A program made the translations under genes and the position numbers. Under the pieces are notes generated by a model. It saw only the letters and a list, made by a program, of their open reading frames with translations. It searched no databases and was not told the DNA's origin. A stretch of DNA of 64,000 nucleotides from Flavobacteriaceae bacterium NBU2977 (GTDB lineage Bacteria; Bacteroidota; Bacteroidia; Flavobacteriales; Flavobacteriaceae), in assembly GCA_019931105.1 (NCBI GenBank), contig JAIOUW010000001.1, positions 1,054,001-1,118,000 on the forward strand. The letters run 5' to 3'. This document shows positions 43,532 through 52,696 of this stretch, in pieces (position 1 is the stretch's first letter; every line of letters starts with the position of its first letter).

Positions 43532-44206
43532 ATGAGAAAGTTTTTTGCCAGCTATCGTTTATTTGCACTCGCCTTCTTCGCGCTCTCTTCCATCATTGTC
43601 TATCTGTTCTACCAAGCACTGCAACCGAAAGAAGTCTTGCCTGTTTATCAACCTTCAATGGTCAACCCTGAACTTGTCGATAGTACGATTCAATATGTAA
43701 AAAAATATCATACCGTAAAAGACTTTTCCTTAACCAATCAAAATGGTCGAACCGTTACCCAAGAAGACTACAGGAACAAAATCTATATCGCGGATTTCTT
43801 CTTTACTACATGCCCGACCATTTGCCCGATAATGACCAAGAATATGGTCGATATTCAGGCGCATGTTCGAAATGACGATGAGGTGCTTCTACTTTCCCAT
43901 TCCGTGACACCGGAAATCGATTCGGTGGCACAGCTAAAAAAATATGCTCTGGAAAAAGGGGTAGACGACAAAAAATGGAACCTGGTCACCGGAGACAAAA
44001 AACAGATATATGAGCTTGCCCGTAAATCGTATCTCGCCGTACAGAACGATGGCGATGGAGGGCCCTTTGACATGATCCACACCGAAAATTTTATTTTGGT
44101 GGATAAGGAAAAACGTATCCGCGGATTTTACGACGGTACCAAAACACAGGAAATCGAGCGATTGATTGAAGACCTTAAAATATTGAAGGCTTCGTATGTA
44201 AACTAA
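43532..44206 (+). CDS. SCO1/SenC family copper chaperone
   Basis: A 224-residue membrane-anchored thioredoxin-fold protein. The ATG at 43532 follows a perfect promoter; one nine codons upstream lies within it and is rejected. After one N-terminal helix, the copper-binding CxxxC is in FFTTCPTICPIM, and a downstream MIHTENFILVD carries the metal-binding His. SCO proteins deliver copper to the CuA site of cytochrome c oxidase or act as thiol reductases. It lies about 90 bp upstream of feoA. Confidence 0.93.
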   Translation: MRKFFASYRLFALAFFALSSIIVYLFYQALQPKEVLPVYQPSMVNPELVDSTIQYVKKYHTVKDFSLTNQNGRTVTQEDYRNKIYIADFFFTTCPTICPIMTKNMVDIQAHVRNDDEVLLLSHSVTPEIDSVAQLKKYALEKGVDDKKWNLVTGDKKQIYELARKSYLAVQNDGDGGPFDMIHTENFILVDKEKRIRGFYDGTKTQEIERLIEDLKILKASYVN

Positions 44207-44230
44207 GTTACAAATACCATTTTTTAAAAA

Positions 44231-44266
44231 TTTGCTCCATCAGTTCGGTTTTTTCCCTTATTTTTG
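44231..44266 (+). promoter_or_regulatory. candidate feoAB promoter
   Basis: A perfect -7 element TATTTTTG (44259-44266) with a TTTG 24 bases upstream, slightly further than usual. It lies 30 bp before feoA. I did not find a convincing Fur box. Confidence 0.4.
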
Positions 44267-44295
44267 TCCTTACTTATAATCAATCTAAATAAAAA

Positions 44296-44541
44296 TTGAT
44301 AGTAACCGTTGCACAGTTGAAACGAGGTCAAAAGGGCATTATCAAAGAATTCTCCGAAGACATACTGCCCATAAAACTTCTTGAATTGGGGTGTCTACCG
44401 GGCAATGAAATTGAATTGGTACAGGTAGCCCCGTTCAAAGACCCGATCTATATCAATGTCAACGGTTCACATATCGCCATTCGCCGTACCGTGGCGCAAC
44501 TAATCGAATTGGAACTTGTTGAAGACAATATCGCCCTATGA
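44296..44541 (+). CDS. feoA: ferrous iron transport protein A
   Basis: An 81-residue SH3-like FeoA protein (VAQLKRGQKGIIKEF, LLELGCLPGNEIELV, IAIRRTVAQLIEL). The start is a TTG at 44296 that reads through without a better ATG; the second codon frame begins IVTVAQL. FeoA binds FeoB and affects its GTPase. The last four bases overlap the feoB start (ATGA). Confidence 0.92.
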   Translation: MIVTVAQLKRGQKGIIKEFSEDILPIKLLELGCLPGNEIELVQVAPFKDPIYINVNGSHIAIRRTVAQLIELELVEDNIAL

Positions 44542-46775
44542 GCAAACAAATCAATGTTGCGCTTATAGGCAATCCCAACACCGGAAAGACAAGCGTTTTC
44601 AATCAACTCACGGGTCTTAATCAAAAAGTGGGCAACTACCCCGGTATTACGGTCGAAAAAAAGGAAGGAATCTGTAAACTGCCGAGGGGCGTTCGGGCAC
44701 ATATACTGGATCTTCCTGGAACGTATAGCCTGAATACAACTTCGTTGGACGAAAGTGTGGCCGTCGAACTGCTGCTGAACAAAAACGACAAGGACCACCC
44801 AGATGTGGCCATCGTAATCTCGGATGTCGAGAACCTCAAAAGAAACCTGCTGCTCTTTACCCAAATAAAGGATTTGAAGATTCCTTCCATTCTGGTCATC
44901 AATATGGCCGACCGAATGGATAAAAAAGGAATTACCCTAGACATTCCGCTTTTAGAGGAAAAATTGAATACAAAGATTGCCTTGGTAAGTACCAGAAAAG
45001 GCATGGGTATCGACTATCTTAAAGAATTGATCGCCGATTATAAGAACATTCCCATAAAGCAAAATGTCGACATTACCGTAATCGAGCCAGACTATTTTGA
45101 CCGACTGAAAACGACCTTTCCCAAACAAGATCTTTACAAACTTTGGCTGGTCATCACGCAGGATGTCAACTTTATGCCGATCGAGAAAAATTTGATCAAA
45201 GACGCCTCTTCCTTTGTCACAAAATCAAAATCGGAACTGAAACGTCTACAGCAAAAGGAAACCATTCTACGCTATCAGTTCATCAACGGCATCTTAAAAG
45301 AAACTTATAAGATAGATGTAAACGCGGCAAAAGGTCTGAGAGCATCCTTTGACAAAATTCTGACCCATAAAATATTCGGGTATCTGATCTTTTTTGTCAT
45401 ACTTCTTACCATCTTTCAGGCCATTTACGATTGGAGCAGTGTTCCACAGGACTATATCGACGAATTGTTCGTGAAGGCCAGTGGTTGGATCAAAACCACT
45501 TTGCCTCCCGGTGTGTTTACAGATCTGATCGCCGAAGGTGTTCTGGCCGGAATCGGCGGCATCGTGATTTTCATTCCCCAAATCGCTTTCCTATTCCTTT
45601 TTATCGCCCTACTTGAAGAATCGGGGTACATGAGCCGCGTCGTGTTCTTGATGGATCGGTTGATGCGCCCTTTCGGACTCAGCGGAAAGAGTGTGGTCCC
45701 CTTAATTTCGGGCACGGCATGCGCCATTCCGGCAATCATGGCTACCCGCAATATCGAGAGCTGGAAGGAGCGTTTGATCACAATTTTGGTAACCCCCTTT
45801 ACAACCTGTTCCGCTCGCTTGCCTATCTATTTGATCATTATCGCCTTAGTCATACCCGAAGGACGTTTTTTGGGCCTGAGCTACCAAGCTTTGACCCTAA
45901 TGCTCCTTTACCTCATCGGTTTTGCAGCGGCAATCGTCTCGGCGATGATCCTGAACAAGATTCTAAAGATAAAAAGCCGTACTTTTTTTGTGGTCGAAAT
46001 GCCCAATTATAAGCTTCCGCTATTAAAAAATGTTGCCTTAACGGTATGGGAAAAAACCAAGAGTTTTGTTTTCGGTGCGGGCAAGATCATCTTGGCCATC
46101 TCCATTATTCTATGGTTTCTTGGATCCAACGGGTATTCCCATGAATTCGAAAATGCCGAACAGATCGTAAAAAGTCGCATCGAAACCGAAGGGCTTTCGA
46201 TATTTAACCAAACCATCATCGAACAAGAGCTTTCGCGCTATCAAAATTCGCTTAAAAACAGTGAGGCAAAGAATGGTCATAACATTTCTGATTCGGTAAT
46301 TGCCGATTCGTTGACAATACGAAGGTCAGAATTGGTTTCAATGGCGATCAACCAAGAAATTTCAAGTTTCAAATTGGAGAATTCGTATATCGGTATTATA
46401 GGAAAGACCATCGAACCCATAGTAAAACCTTTGGGGTACGATTGGAAAATCGGTATTGCCGTTTTGACCTCTTTTGCCGCACGGGAAGTATTCGTCGGTA
46501 CACTTGCCACGATTTATAGCGTGGGCAGCGACGAAGAGGAGACCATTAAACACAGAATGGCCGCGGAAATCAATTCCCAGACCAAAAAACCTTTGTTCAA
46601 TTTGGCCTCCGGCATTTCCCTTTTGCTGTTCTATGCTTTCGCCATGCAATGCATGAGTACCCTCGCAATCGTCAAACGTGAGACCAATTCTTGGAAATGG
46701 CCCGTGACACAACTGGTATTTATGAGTCTTTTTGCGTATATTGTTGCATTGGTCGCTTATCAAATTCTTAAATAA
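44538..46775 (+). CDS. feoB: ferrous iron transport protein B
   Basis: A 745-residue GTP-gated ferrous iron permease of the inner membrane. The N-terminal G domain has GNPNTGKTS (11-19), DLPGTYSLN, and NMAD as the G4 motif. The membrane part starts near residue 275 and holds two gate repeats, including SGTACAIPAIMATR and FAAREVFVGTLATIYSVG. Length is typical. It is coupled to feoA by a 4-bp overlap and directly followed by a 49-codon FeoB-associated gene. Confidence 0.96.
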   Translation: MSKQINVALIGNPNTGKTSVFNQLTGLNQKVGNYPGITVEKKEGICKLPRGVRAHILDLPGTYSLNTTSLDESVAVELLLNKNDKDHPDVAIVISDVENLKRNLLLFTQIKDLKIPSILVINMADRMDKKGITLDIPLLEEKLNTKIALVSTRKGMGIDYLKELIADYKNIPIKQNVDITVIEPDYFDRLKTTFPKQDLYKLWLVITQDVNFMPIEKNLIKDASSFVTKSKSELKRLQQKETILRYQFINGILKETYKIDVNAAKGLRASFDKILTHKIFGYLIFFVILLTIFQAIYDWSSVPQDYIDELFVKASGWIKTTLPPGVFTDLIAEGVLAGIGGIVIFIPQIAFLFLFIALLEESGYMSRVVFLMDRLMRPFGLSGKSVVPLISGTACAIPAIMATRNIESWKERLITILVTPFTTCSARLPIYLIIIALVIPEGRFLGLSYQALTLMLLYLIGFAAAIVSAMILNKILKIKSRTFFVVEMPNYKLPLLKNVALTVWEKTKSFVFGAGKIILAISIILWFLGSNGYSHEFENAEQIVKSRIETEGLSIFNQTIIEQELSRYQNSLKNSEAKNGHNISDSVIADSLTIRRSELVSMAINQEISSFKLENSYIGIIGKTIEPIVKPLGYDWKIGIAVLTSFAAREVFVGTLATIYSVGSDEEETIKHRMAAEINSQTKKPLFNLASGISLLLFYAFAMQCMSTLAIVKRETNSWKWPVTQLVFMSLFAYIVALVAYQILK

Positions 46776-46925
46776 ATGAGCCTAGTACAACCCATTTTAG
46801 CCTACCTGACCTTAGCCATGGCAATCGGTTATTTGGTGTTTAAATTCTTTGTTCCAAAAGCTATCCTTAGTAAGAACAAAAAGAATCAAAAAGTATGCGG
46901 GCAAGATGAATGTGGGTGTCATTAA
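46776..46925 (+). CDS. FeoB-associated Cys-rich membrane peptide
   Basis: A 49-residue gene whose ATG directly follows the feoB stop. It has one membrane helix (about residues 5-27), a basic stretch (SKNKKNQK), and a Cys/His C terminus, VCGQDECGCH. This fits the FeoB_associated family, which may handle iron at the cytoplasmic face of FeoB or act like FeoC. It is too short for usual gene-finding limits; the call rests on position, helix and Cys motif. Confidence 0.82.
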   Translation: MSLVQPILAYLTLAMAIGYLVFKFFVPKAILSKNKKNQKVCGQDECGCH

Positions 46926-47109
46926 CTTCTTGACAAGCCTAATGTGGTTTTCCCAAAGCAACAAATAGTTCCTTAGTAGCGTCTTGTGTATAAAATACCA
47001 TCCCTTATTCGTTAAAAAAAGAATAAATCCATATTAAGAAAATCAAAAAAGATAGGGCCGGTCAAAAGGCTATTACTTCTTTTGTCTTGAAAAACCATTC
47101 AATAACATC

Positions 47110-48642
47110 ATGCCTAAAATTATCGTCAAACTGCTCACCGCTGGTCTACTAATAGCATCAAGTATGGGCAACGCGCAAACGTTGACTTCCATAGTTTTGG
47201 ATTCGGCGACCCAAAAACCGATTCCGTATGTTACCGTACAACTGAAGAACAAGGGCATGATTACCAATGAGGAAGGCCGGTTTACCTTTCTCTTGGACAA
47301 AAACGTCAAACCGACCGACTCGTTGATCATATCTTGTATCGGTTATGAAACCATCGGTAAACCCATCAACCAGTTTGCCGAAAAAACCATTCTTTTGCGC
47401 CCTAAAGCCATTGAGCTCAAAAATGTCATCGTTTCGAACAAACAATACACCGCCGAGGAAATTATCGAGTTGGTCAACGACAATATCGAGAAAAACTATA
47501 GCTCAGACCTCACCAAGAAAAGATTGTTCTTTAGAAAGTCTTCCTTTCAGCGCATGAACAAAACAGACTATACACTCAAAAAATCAACGATAGCGGCATT
47601 CAACAAAAAATTTATCGATAGCGTTATCCAAACCGTGCCAAAATCGAATAGTTACTATACCGAAGTGCTGGGAGACCTGTATGGCAATTACGACAACGAA
47701 AAGCAAAAATTCGATCTTATAAAGGCTTCCGAACTCTATGACAAAAGCATGGAGGTCGATTTGGAGAAATTGGAGGAAAAATTCAATAAAATAATCAAGG
47801 AGAACATAAAGACCGACTCGTATTTCAAAATCAAATCGGGTCTGTTCGGCACCAAGGTCGATGCCGATGAACTTTTTGACAATGAAGTAGATTCGACCGA
47901 CGTCGCTGCCCTCAACAAAGAATTGGAAGAGAAAAAAAAGAACGAGGAGGAGCGAAAAAAGAACTTTGCCCGATACCGGCGCAACACTTTGGGCGACATT
48001 TTCAATAGCCTGCCTATCAGGGAGGATACCTATCTGAACTTCCTTTCAAAATCGCGCAGGTATGAATTTACGCTGAAAGATTTCACCTATATGGGCAACG
48101 ACGCCGTTTATGTAATCGATTTCAAACCAAAACGCTCTGAAGACTATAGGGGCACCTTGTTTATTAATTCTGACGATTTTGCCCTCGTACGCGTCGATTA
48201 CGAAAATGTGAAATCCGTCAAAAGTTTTAAACTTCTGGGGATCTCGATGAACACTTATCTCTCAAAAGGAAAAATCATTTTTCAAAAAGAGGCCGATAAA
48301 CCCTATGGACTGCGTTATTTCGAATCGGAAATAGGAAATAGAATGGGCATCAAAAGACCTTTGAAGATCATTGAAAAAAACCGTCATGTAAAGGGCAGGA
48401 ACAAGCAAAACGAATTGTCGGGCAATATCGACCTTGCCTTTACCAGCATTGACAAGAACGAGGTCGTTGTTTTTGAAACGGAGCAGATTGCCCCGACCAA
48501 TTTCGAAGCGTTTGAAGAAAACAATTCGATACTGCCTACCTATATGCCCAACTACGATCCCGAATTTTGGAAAGGTTACAACATCATGGAACCCAATACG
48601 GCCATCAAAGAATTTACTTCGCAGGGTGAGTCCGTAAAATAG
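47110..48642 (+). CDS. CarboxypepD_reg-like exported protein
   Basis: A 510-residue exported protein. The signal peptide ends SSMGNAQ. An immunoglobulin-like carboxypeptidase-regulatory domain follows (about 25-100: VLDSATQKPIPYVTVQLK, ITNEEGRFTF, ISCIGYET), as in TonB-dependent receptors. The remainder has a Lys/Glu-rich helical segment near 270-300 and a C-terminal beta-rich region of no known function. It is probably outer-membrane associated. It is a single-gene unit ended by the hairpin at 48676. Confidence 0.8.
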   Translation: MPKIIVKLLTAGLLIASSMGNAQTLTSIVLDSATQKPIPYVTVQLKNKGMITNEEGRFTFLLDKNVKPTDSLIISCIGYETIGKPINQFAEKTILLRPKAIELKNVIVSNKQYTAEEIIELVNDNIEKNYSSDLTKKRLFFRKSSFQRMNKTDYTLKKSTIAAFNKKFIDSVIQTVPKSNSYYTEVLGDLYGNYDNEKQKFDLIKASELYDKSMEVDLEKLEEKFNKIIKENIKTDSYFKIKSGLFGTKVDADELFDNEVDSTDVAALNKELEEKKKNEEERKKNFARYRRNTLGDIFNSLPIREDTYLNFLSKSRRYEFTLKDFTYMGNDAVYVIDFKPKRSEDYRGTLFINSDDFALVRVDYENVKSVKSFKLLGISMNTYLSKGKIIFQKEADKPYGLRYFESEIGNRMGIKRPLKIIEKNRHVKGRNKQNELSGNIDLAFTSIDKNEVVVFETEQIAPTNFEAFEENNSILPTYMPNYDPEFWKGYNIMEPNTAIKEFTSQGESVK

Positions 48643-48675
48643 GGGTTCCGTACTTCGAATATTTGCATCTCAAAG

Positions 48676-48707
48676 AATCGCTTTTTTAACAATGGAGCGA
48701 TTTTTTT
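48676..48707 (+). terminator. factor-independent terminator
   Basis: AATCGC pairs with GCGATT (extended by G-U and A-U pairs) around a 15-base loop, followed by a run of seven T. It lies 34 bp after the CarboxypepD_reg gene stop. Confidence 0.65.
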
Positions 48708-48716
48708 ATGTGTTGG

Positions 48717-48743
48717 TGTAACCTTTTGTAATTTCCTGACTAT
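48717..48743 (+). promoter_or_regulatory. candidate ECF-type autoregulated promoter
   Basis: TGTAACC (48717-48723) followed after 13 bases by TGACTAT (48737-48743), 33 bp upstream of the sigma gene start. TGTAAC-type -35 elements are typical of ECF sigma factors, which often drive their own operon; the -10 match is weaker. Confidence 0.45.
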
Positions 48744-48776
48744 ATAACAATGAACACCAACTAAAAACAGCTGCTG

Positions 48777-49301
48777 TTGAAAGAACTGACCGACGAAAGG
48801 CTTATGGCCGAAGTTGCCGGGGGCAGACTTGACAATCTCAAGATCTTGTTCGAAAGACATCATGTGCATGTGTACAACTTTCTATACAAAATGTCGAGAG
48901 ATCGTATGTTGAGCGAAGATATCACCCAAGATGTCTTTTACAAGTTGATGAAATACAGAGGTTCGTACAATGGTGGAAATTTTGTTTCATGGATGTTCAC
49001 GATCGCACGTAACAATTTGAAAACACATTACAGAAGAAATCATGCGGACAATGAAGATTTGAGCGTTTTGGAATATCGGGTGACCGATAACGATGAGGAG
49101 AAAACCGAGGATTATTCACATTTACAGAAAGCCTTGGCAAAGCTCGATGCTTCGGATCGCGAGTTATTGGTCATGAACCGCTTTCAAGAAATAAAATATG
49201 CCGAGTTGGCCGAAATAACGGGCAGTACCCCCGGGGCGGTAAAAACAAAGGTGAGCCGGGCCCTAAAAAAATTGAAGACAGTTTATTTTGAAAATATATA
49301 A
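48777..49301 (+). CDS. RNA polymerase ECF-type sigma factor
   Basis: A 174-residue sigma-70 family protein with region 2 (FLYKMSRDRMLSEDITQDVF, FVSWMFTIARNNLKTHYRR) and region 4 (ELLVMNRFQEIKYAELAEITGSTPGAVKTKVSRALKK as helix-turn-helix). The start is TTG at 48777, with no ATG in frame until later. Its stop overlaps the anti-sigma ATG by one base. It should control an envelope response through the downstream anti-sigma factor. Confidence 0.93.
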   Translation: MKELTDERLMAEVAGGRLDNLKILFERHHVHVYNFLYKMSRDRMLSEDITQDVFYKLMKYRGSYNGGNFVSWMFTIARNNLKTHYRRNHADNEDLSVLEYRVTDNDEEKTEDYSHLQKALAKLDASDRELLVMNRFQEIKYAELAEITGSTPGAVKTKVSRALKKLKTVYFENI

Positions 49302-50101
49302 TGATGGAAAGCAAACACATCATCGAACTTTTACCGGATTATTTGGACGGTCTTTTGGAAGAAAACCTAAAAGCGTCGGTAGCATCACATCTAAAAGAAT
49401 GCGAGATATGCTCTCAAGAATTGTCACAATTCAAGGAATTGTTGAACGCTTTCAAGAATGAAGAAAGTGCCGTTCCTCCCTCGCGTATCGAGGCAAAGTT
49501 CCTTAAGCAATTGGAAGAGGAAAAGCTGATGGTATCGAAGGTCGTCCCCATCAATTCATCTTCGAATGGTAAAAGAAATTCATGGGCCGTCAATCTTTTG
49601 AAAATAGCCGCCAGCGTTATCTTATTGGTCGGGGCCTTTTTGACCGGTAAATATCAAACGACTTCAGACGATAGCAAAGAGATTGCACAATTGACGGCAG
49701 AAAAAATGGAGTTTCAGCAAATGGCAATGCTTTCGCTGATGGAAAACGAATCGGCAAGCAAGCGTATTCAAGGCGTCAACTCTATCGAGGGATTCAAAAA
49801 CCCTGATGAAGCCATTGTAAAGGCATTGGCCGACCGGATGCTTCACGACAAAAACACCAATGTGCGTTTGGCCGCCGTTGAAGCCTTAGGAAACTACACA
49901 AGTTCAGAGACCGTTAAAAATGCCTTTATCGAAGCACTGAAAACTGAAAAAGATCCGAGTATTCAGATTACCATAATCCATACTTTGGTGAACATCCATG
50001 AGCGAAAAGCCATCGAGCCCATGAAAAAACTATTGAATGAAGAAGAAACACAACCCTTTGTAAAAGACAAGATTGAATCATTATTACCTAATATCATATA
50101 A
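49301..50101 (+). CDS. membrane anti-sigma factor with HEAT repeats
   Basis: A 266-residue protein. The N-terminal zinc-binding anti-sigma domain has H30, C34 and C37 (SHLKECEIC), and one helix at about 92-113 (LLKIAASVILLVGAFLTG) anchors it. The extracytoplasmic part has HEAT-like repeats (DRMLHDKNTNVRLAAVEAL, KTEKDPSIQITIIHTL), an unusual sensor for an anti-sigma factor. An ATG one codon on is an equal start. Two DUF4097 genes follow at once and may be the regulon. Confidence 0.88.
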   Translation: MMESKHIIELLPDYLDGLLEENLKASVASHLKECEICSQELSQFKELLNAFKNEESAVPPSRIEAKFLKQLEEEKLMVSKVVPINSSSNGKRNSWAVNLLKIAASVILLVGAFLTGKYQTTSDDSKEIAQLTAEKMEFQQMAMLSLMENESASKRIQGVNSIEGFKNPDEAIVKALADRMLHDKNTNVRLAAVEALGNYTSSETVKNAFIEALKTEKDPSIQITIIHTLVNIHERKAIEPMKKLLNEEETQPFVKDKIESLLPNII

Positions 50102-50121
50102 ACATCAAAAAACGAACAGTC

Positions 50122-50874
50122 ATGAAAAAGCTTTCATTACTCTTAGCTACTTGTGCAATCGCTATGGGCATTCACGCACAATCGGATTACAGTAAACCGT
50201 TGAACGGTATTGAATGGGTCAAAATAGAGTCAAAATCGGAAATCGTTCTAAAGACCCATGATAAGAACGAGCTGTTGATCAAGGTTATTAACCTAGAACC
50301 CGTACCGGAAAGGGCAAAAGGATTGAAACTTGTAGGCGCCGGTGGCGAAGACAATACCGATGTCGGATTTAACGTGGTGCAGTCGGGCAACAACTTAATC
50401 GTTCAAGACGTTAGAAAATCGGGAGGCGCTGAAATCTACCTTCCGAAAACACAGAACGTATCGGCCACCAACTCTTGGAACGGCGATATCAGTATAGATG
50501 GTTTTTCGGGCGAGGTAGAGGCCAATGCCAACTTGAACGGTGGACTGACATTGACCAATATATCAGGACCGGTGACTGCCTACTCGTTGAATGAAGGAAT
50601 TCGAGTTGAGTTCAAGGAAATCAAGCCAGATTCGCCAATAGTACTACGGACTACCAACGGTGAAATAGACGTGACCTTACCTGCGAACGCCGCCGCGGAT
50701 CTTGAAATGAGCTCTAGGAACGGTGATATCTATACCAATTTTGACCTGAAAAGACCGGATAAGGATGGACTAAAATCCATTTCAGGAAGGAACGTAAAAG
50801 GTGCCATAAATGGCGGTGGTGTCGATATCACGTTAAAATCGACCAACGGAAATATCTATTTAAGAAAACAATAA
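50122..50874 (+). CDS. exported DUF4097-like beta-helix protein
   Basis: A 250-residue protein with signal peptide (LLLATCAIAMGIHA, then QSDYS). The mature part has repeated short strands around NGDI, NGEI, NGNIY motifs typical of DUF4097/adhesin-like putative beta-solenoids. It starts 20 bp after the anti-sigma gene and shares its leader AAAACGAACAGT with the next gene. The function is unknown; envelope stress association is suggested by the operon. Confidence 0.78.
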   Translation: MKKLSLLLATCAIAMGIHAQSDYSKPLNGIEWVKIESKSEIVLKTHDKNELLIKVINLEPVPERAKGLKLVGAGGEDNTDVGFNVVQSGNNLIVQDVRKSGGAEIYLPKTQNVSATNSWNGDISIDGFSGEVEANANLNGGLTLTNISGPVTAYSLNEGIRVEFKEIKPDSPIVLRTTNGEIDVTLPANAAADLEMSSRNGDIYTNFDLKRPDKDGLKSISGRNVKGAINGGGVDITLKSTNGNIYLRKQ

Positions 50875-50898
50875 TCCATATACAAAAAACGAACAGTT

Positions 50899-51609
50899 AT
50901 GAGAAATTTAGCGATCATACTAACAGCGGGCCTCATCAGCCTCGGGGCCAATGCCCAAAAGGTCATTGAAAAGAACATCGATTATAAAAATCAGTATATC
51001 GATATCGAATTGAAATTCGCTTCGGAAATCGAAGTCAAGACCTGGGACAAAGCTTCGGTATATGTCAAGGCCGATATCTCTATGGAAGAGGAAAAATATG
51101 AAGATATGTTTGAATTGAACATCGACGAAGGCAGCTCTACCATTGACATCGGCACAAACTCGGAGAAGATTTTCAAAAAGATTTGGGACGATTATGAAGA
51201 AAAATATGGTAAAAAGAAGCGCTATTTTCATAGGGGCGATGAATATGAATTCAACTACACCGTCTATTTGCCAAAAAATTCCCGTTTCAAGGTAAGCAGC
51301 ATCAACGGGAGTCTCAAATCAGAGGTCATCGAAGGCGATTTTACGGCCGACCTCATCAACGGTGATATCGATATAAAAGCGTATAAGGGCAACCTTGACC
51401 TCAGCACGATAAATGGGGCCATCGACCTTAAAATGATAAATGCCGACCTTGTCGCGGAGACCATCCACGGAAATATCTACGCCGATGAAAAGCTGAAATT
51501 CGATGCTACGGATCGCCACGTCGGGCAAAAGATATCGGGTCGCACCGCCGATGGCAAGAATCGACTTCGTTTGAATACCATTAATGGCAATATGTACCTA
51601 AGGCTTTAG
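50899..51609 (+). CDS. exported DUF4097-like beta-helix protein, second copy
   Basis: A 236-residue paralogue of the preceding protein, 24 bp downstream. The signal peptide ends GANAQ. The mature part has the same short-strand pattern (SSINGSL, INGDIDIKAY, INGAIDLK, IHGNIYA, INGNMYL), preceded by an acidic segment and a Lys-rich stretch (KKIWDDYEEKYGKKKR). Tandem duplication is likely. It ends the sigma operon. Confidence 0.78.
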   Translation: MRNLAIILTAGLISLGANAQKVIEKNIDYKNQYIDIELKFASEIEVKTWDKASVYVKADISMEEEKYEDMFELNIDEGSSTIDIGTNSEKIFKKIWDDYEEKYGKKKRYFHRGDEYEFNYTVYLPKNSRFKVSSINGSLKSEVIEGDFTADLINGDIDIKAYKGNLDLSTINGAIDLKMINADLVAETIHGNIYADEKLKFDATDRHVGQKISGRTADGKNRLRLNTINGNMYLRL

Positions 51610-51761
51610 ATGCTGCCACTGGTAAAACAATCATATTTGTAAGGTCAGAAGGTACTTTCATATGACGATAGGCCCCTTGCGGCTGTCTTCTGACCTTCCA
51701 TATACCCCTGATCGATTTGATTTCGAAAATAAACTGGAAAGCTTTAAGCCATTTGATCTGG

Positions 51762-52148
51762 TCAAACGACATTCTTGATAAAAAGATACAGTAGCAATCC
51801 CCACCCGAATGCCAAGAGCAATCCGCCCAAGGGAGTGACTGGCCCCAGAAATTTTAGTTTCCGGCCCTTTGAGGCACTGAGCGTAAGCCCGTAAATACTG
51901 AACGAAAAGAGAAATGTGCCGACCATAAAACAATAGGCCATGCTCTTTTCCAGGGTAGTTTCCAAATTAAAATTGAACCCTATTACCAAAAGTAACAGGG
52001 CATGGTACATTTGATATTTTACCCCGGTCTCAAAACTTTTAAGCAGCTCTGCGGTAAACGATTTCTGAAGCGCATGGGCACCAAAAGCCCCGAAAACGAT
52101 GGCCAAAAGGCCATACAAAGCCCCTACAAATTGTACAAGAAGAACCAT
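51762..52148 (-). CDS. DUF423 membrane protein
   Basis: A 128-residue protein with four predicted helices and the family pattern GALYGLLAIVFGAFGAHAL...FETGVKYQMYHALLL, ending GPVTPLGGLLLAFGWGLL. The function of the family is unknown. It is monocistronic as far as can be seen. Confidence 0.9.
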   Translation of the reverse strand: MVLLVQFVGALYGLLAIVFGAFGAHALQKSFTAELLKSFETGVKYQMYHALLLLVIGFNFNLETTLEKSMAYCFMVGTFLFSFSIYGLTLSASKGRKLKFLGPVTPLGGLLLAFGWGLLLYLFIKNVV

Positions 52149-52215
52149 GTCTTATTCCAATCTAAAGTTCAAAAAATCGACCTAAAAAGTGAGACGCATT
52201 GATTATGGCACAAGG

Positions 52216-52587
52216 TTATTGCTCCGGTTCGTCATAGAAAAACTGTTCTTTTACGATCTTGCCATCTTTGACTTGATATACCGCAATTTCTGAGGTTGTT
52301 GAGCGCATGCCCGACGGCTTATGCGTGGTATCCATTTCAAATTTTACCGAAAACCAATTGTCCGCAACGATAGGGTCGGAAACCTTCGTATCATGTACCT
52401 CGAAATTTTCAGTCCACCATTCGCCTTTCTGCTGTATTCCTTCAAAGCCTTCTACCCGACCACCTTCACTTTTACCATCGTTCTCGATACTTATTATTTT
52501 AGGGCTGTACAATTCTTGATAGGGTTTTTCAAAATCCCCTTGTTTGCACCATGCGACCAATTTTTCAGCGATTTCCTTGGTTTCCAT
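52216..52587 (-). CDS. SnoaL/NTF2-like protein
   Basis: A 123-residue cytoplasmic protein of the NTF2-like fold (AEKLVAWCKQGDFEKPYQEL, FEGIQQKGEWW, SEIAVYQVKDGKIVKEQFFYD). Such proteins are small cone-shaped hydrolases, isomerases or binding proteins; no active-site residue can be assigned. It stands alone. Confidence 0.82.
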   Translation of the reverse strand: METKEIAEKLVAWCKQGDFEKPYQELYSPKIISIENDGKSEGGRVEGFEGIQQKGEWWTENFEVHDTKVSDPIVADNWFSVKFEMDTTHKPSGMRSTTSEIAVYQVKDGKIVKEQFFYDEPEQ

Positions 52588-52696
52588 TTTTCGTTTTTTA
52601 ATTGATTAATTGAAAAGGAAAAAGTACAACATATGACGGTAATTGGCAAGGGGTCTCAAGACCATATTGGAATTTACACCTCCTTTTGACGAGCCA

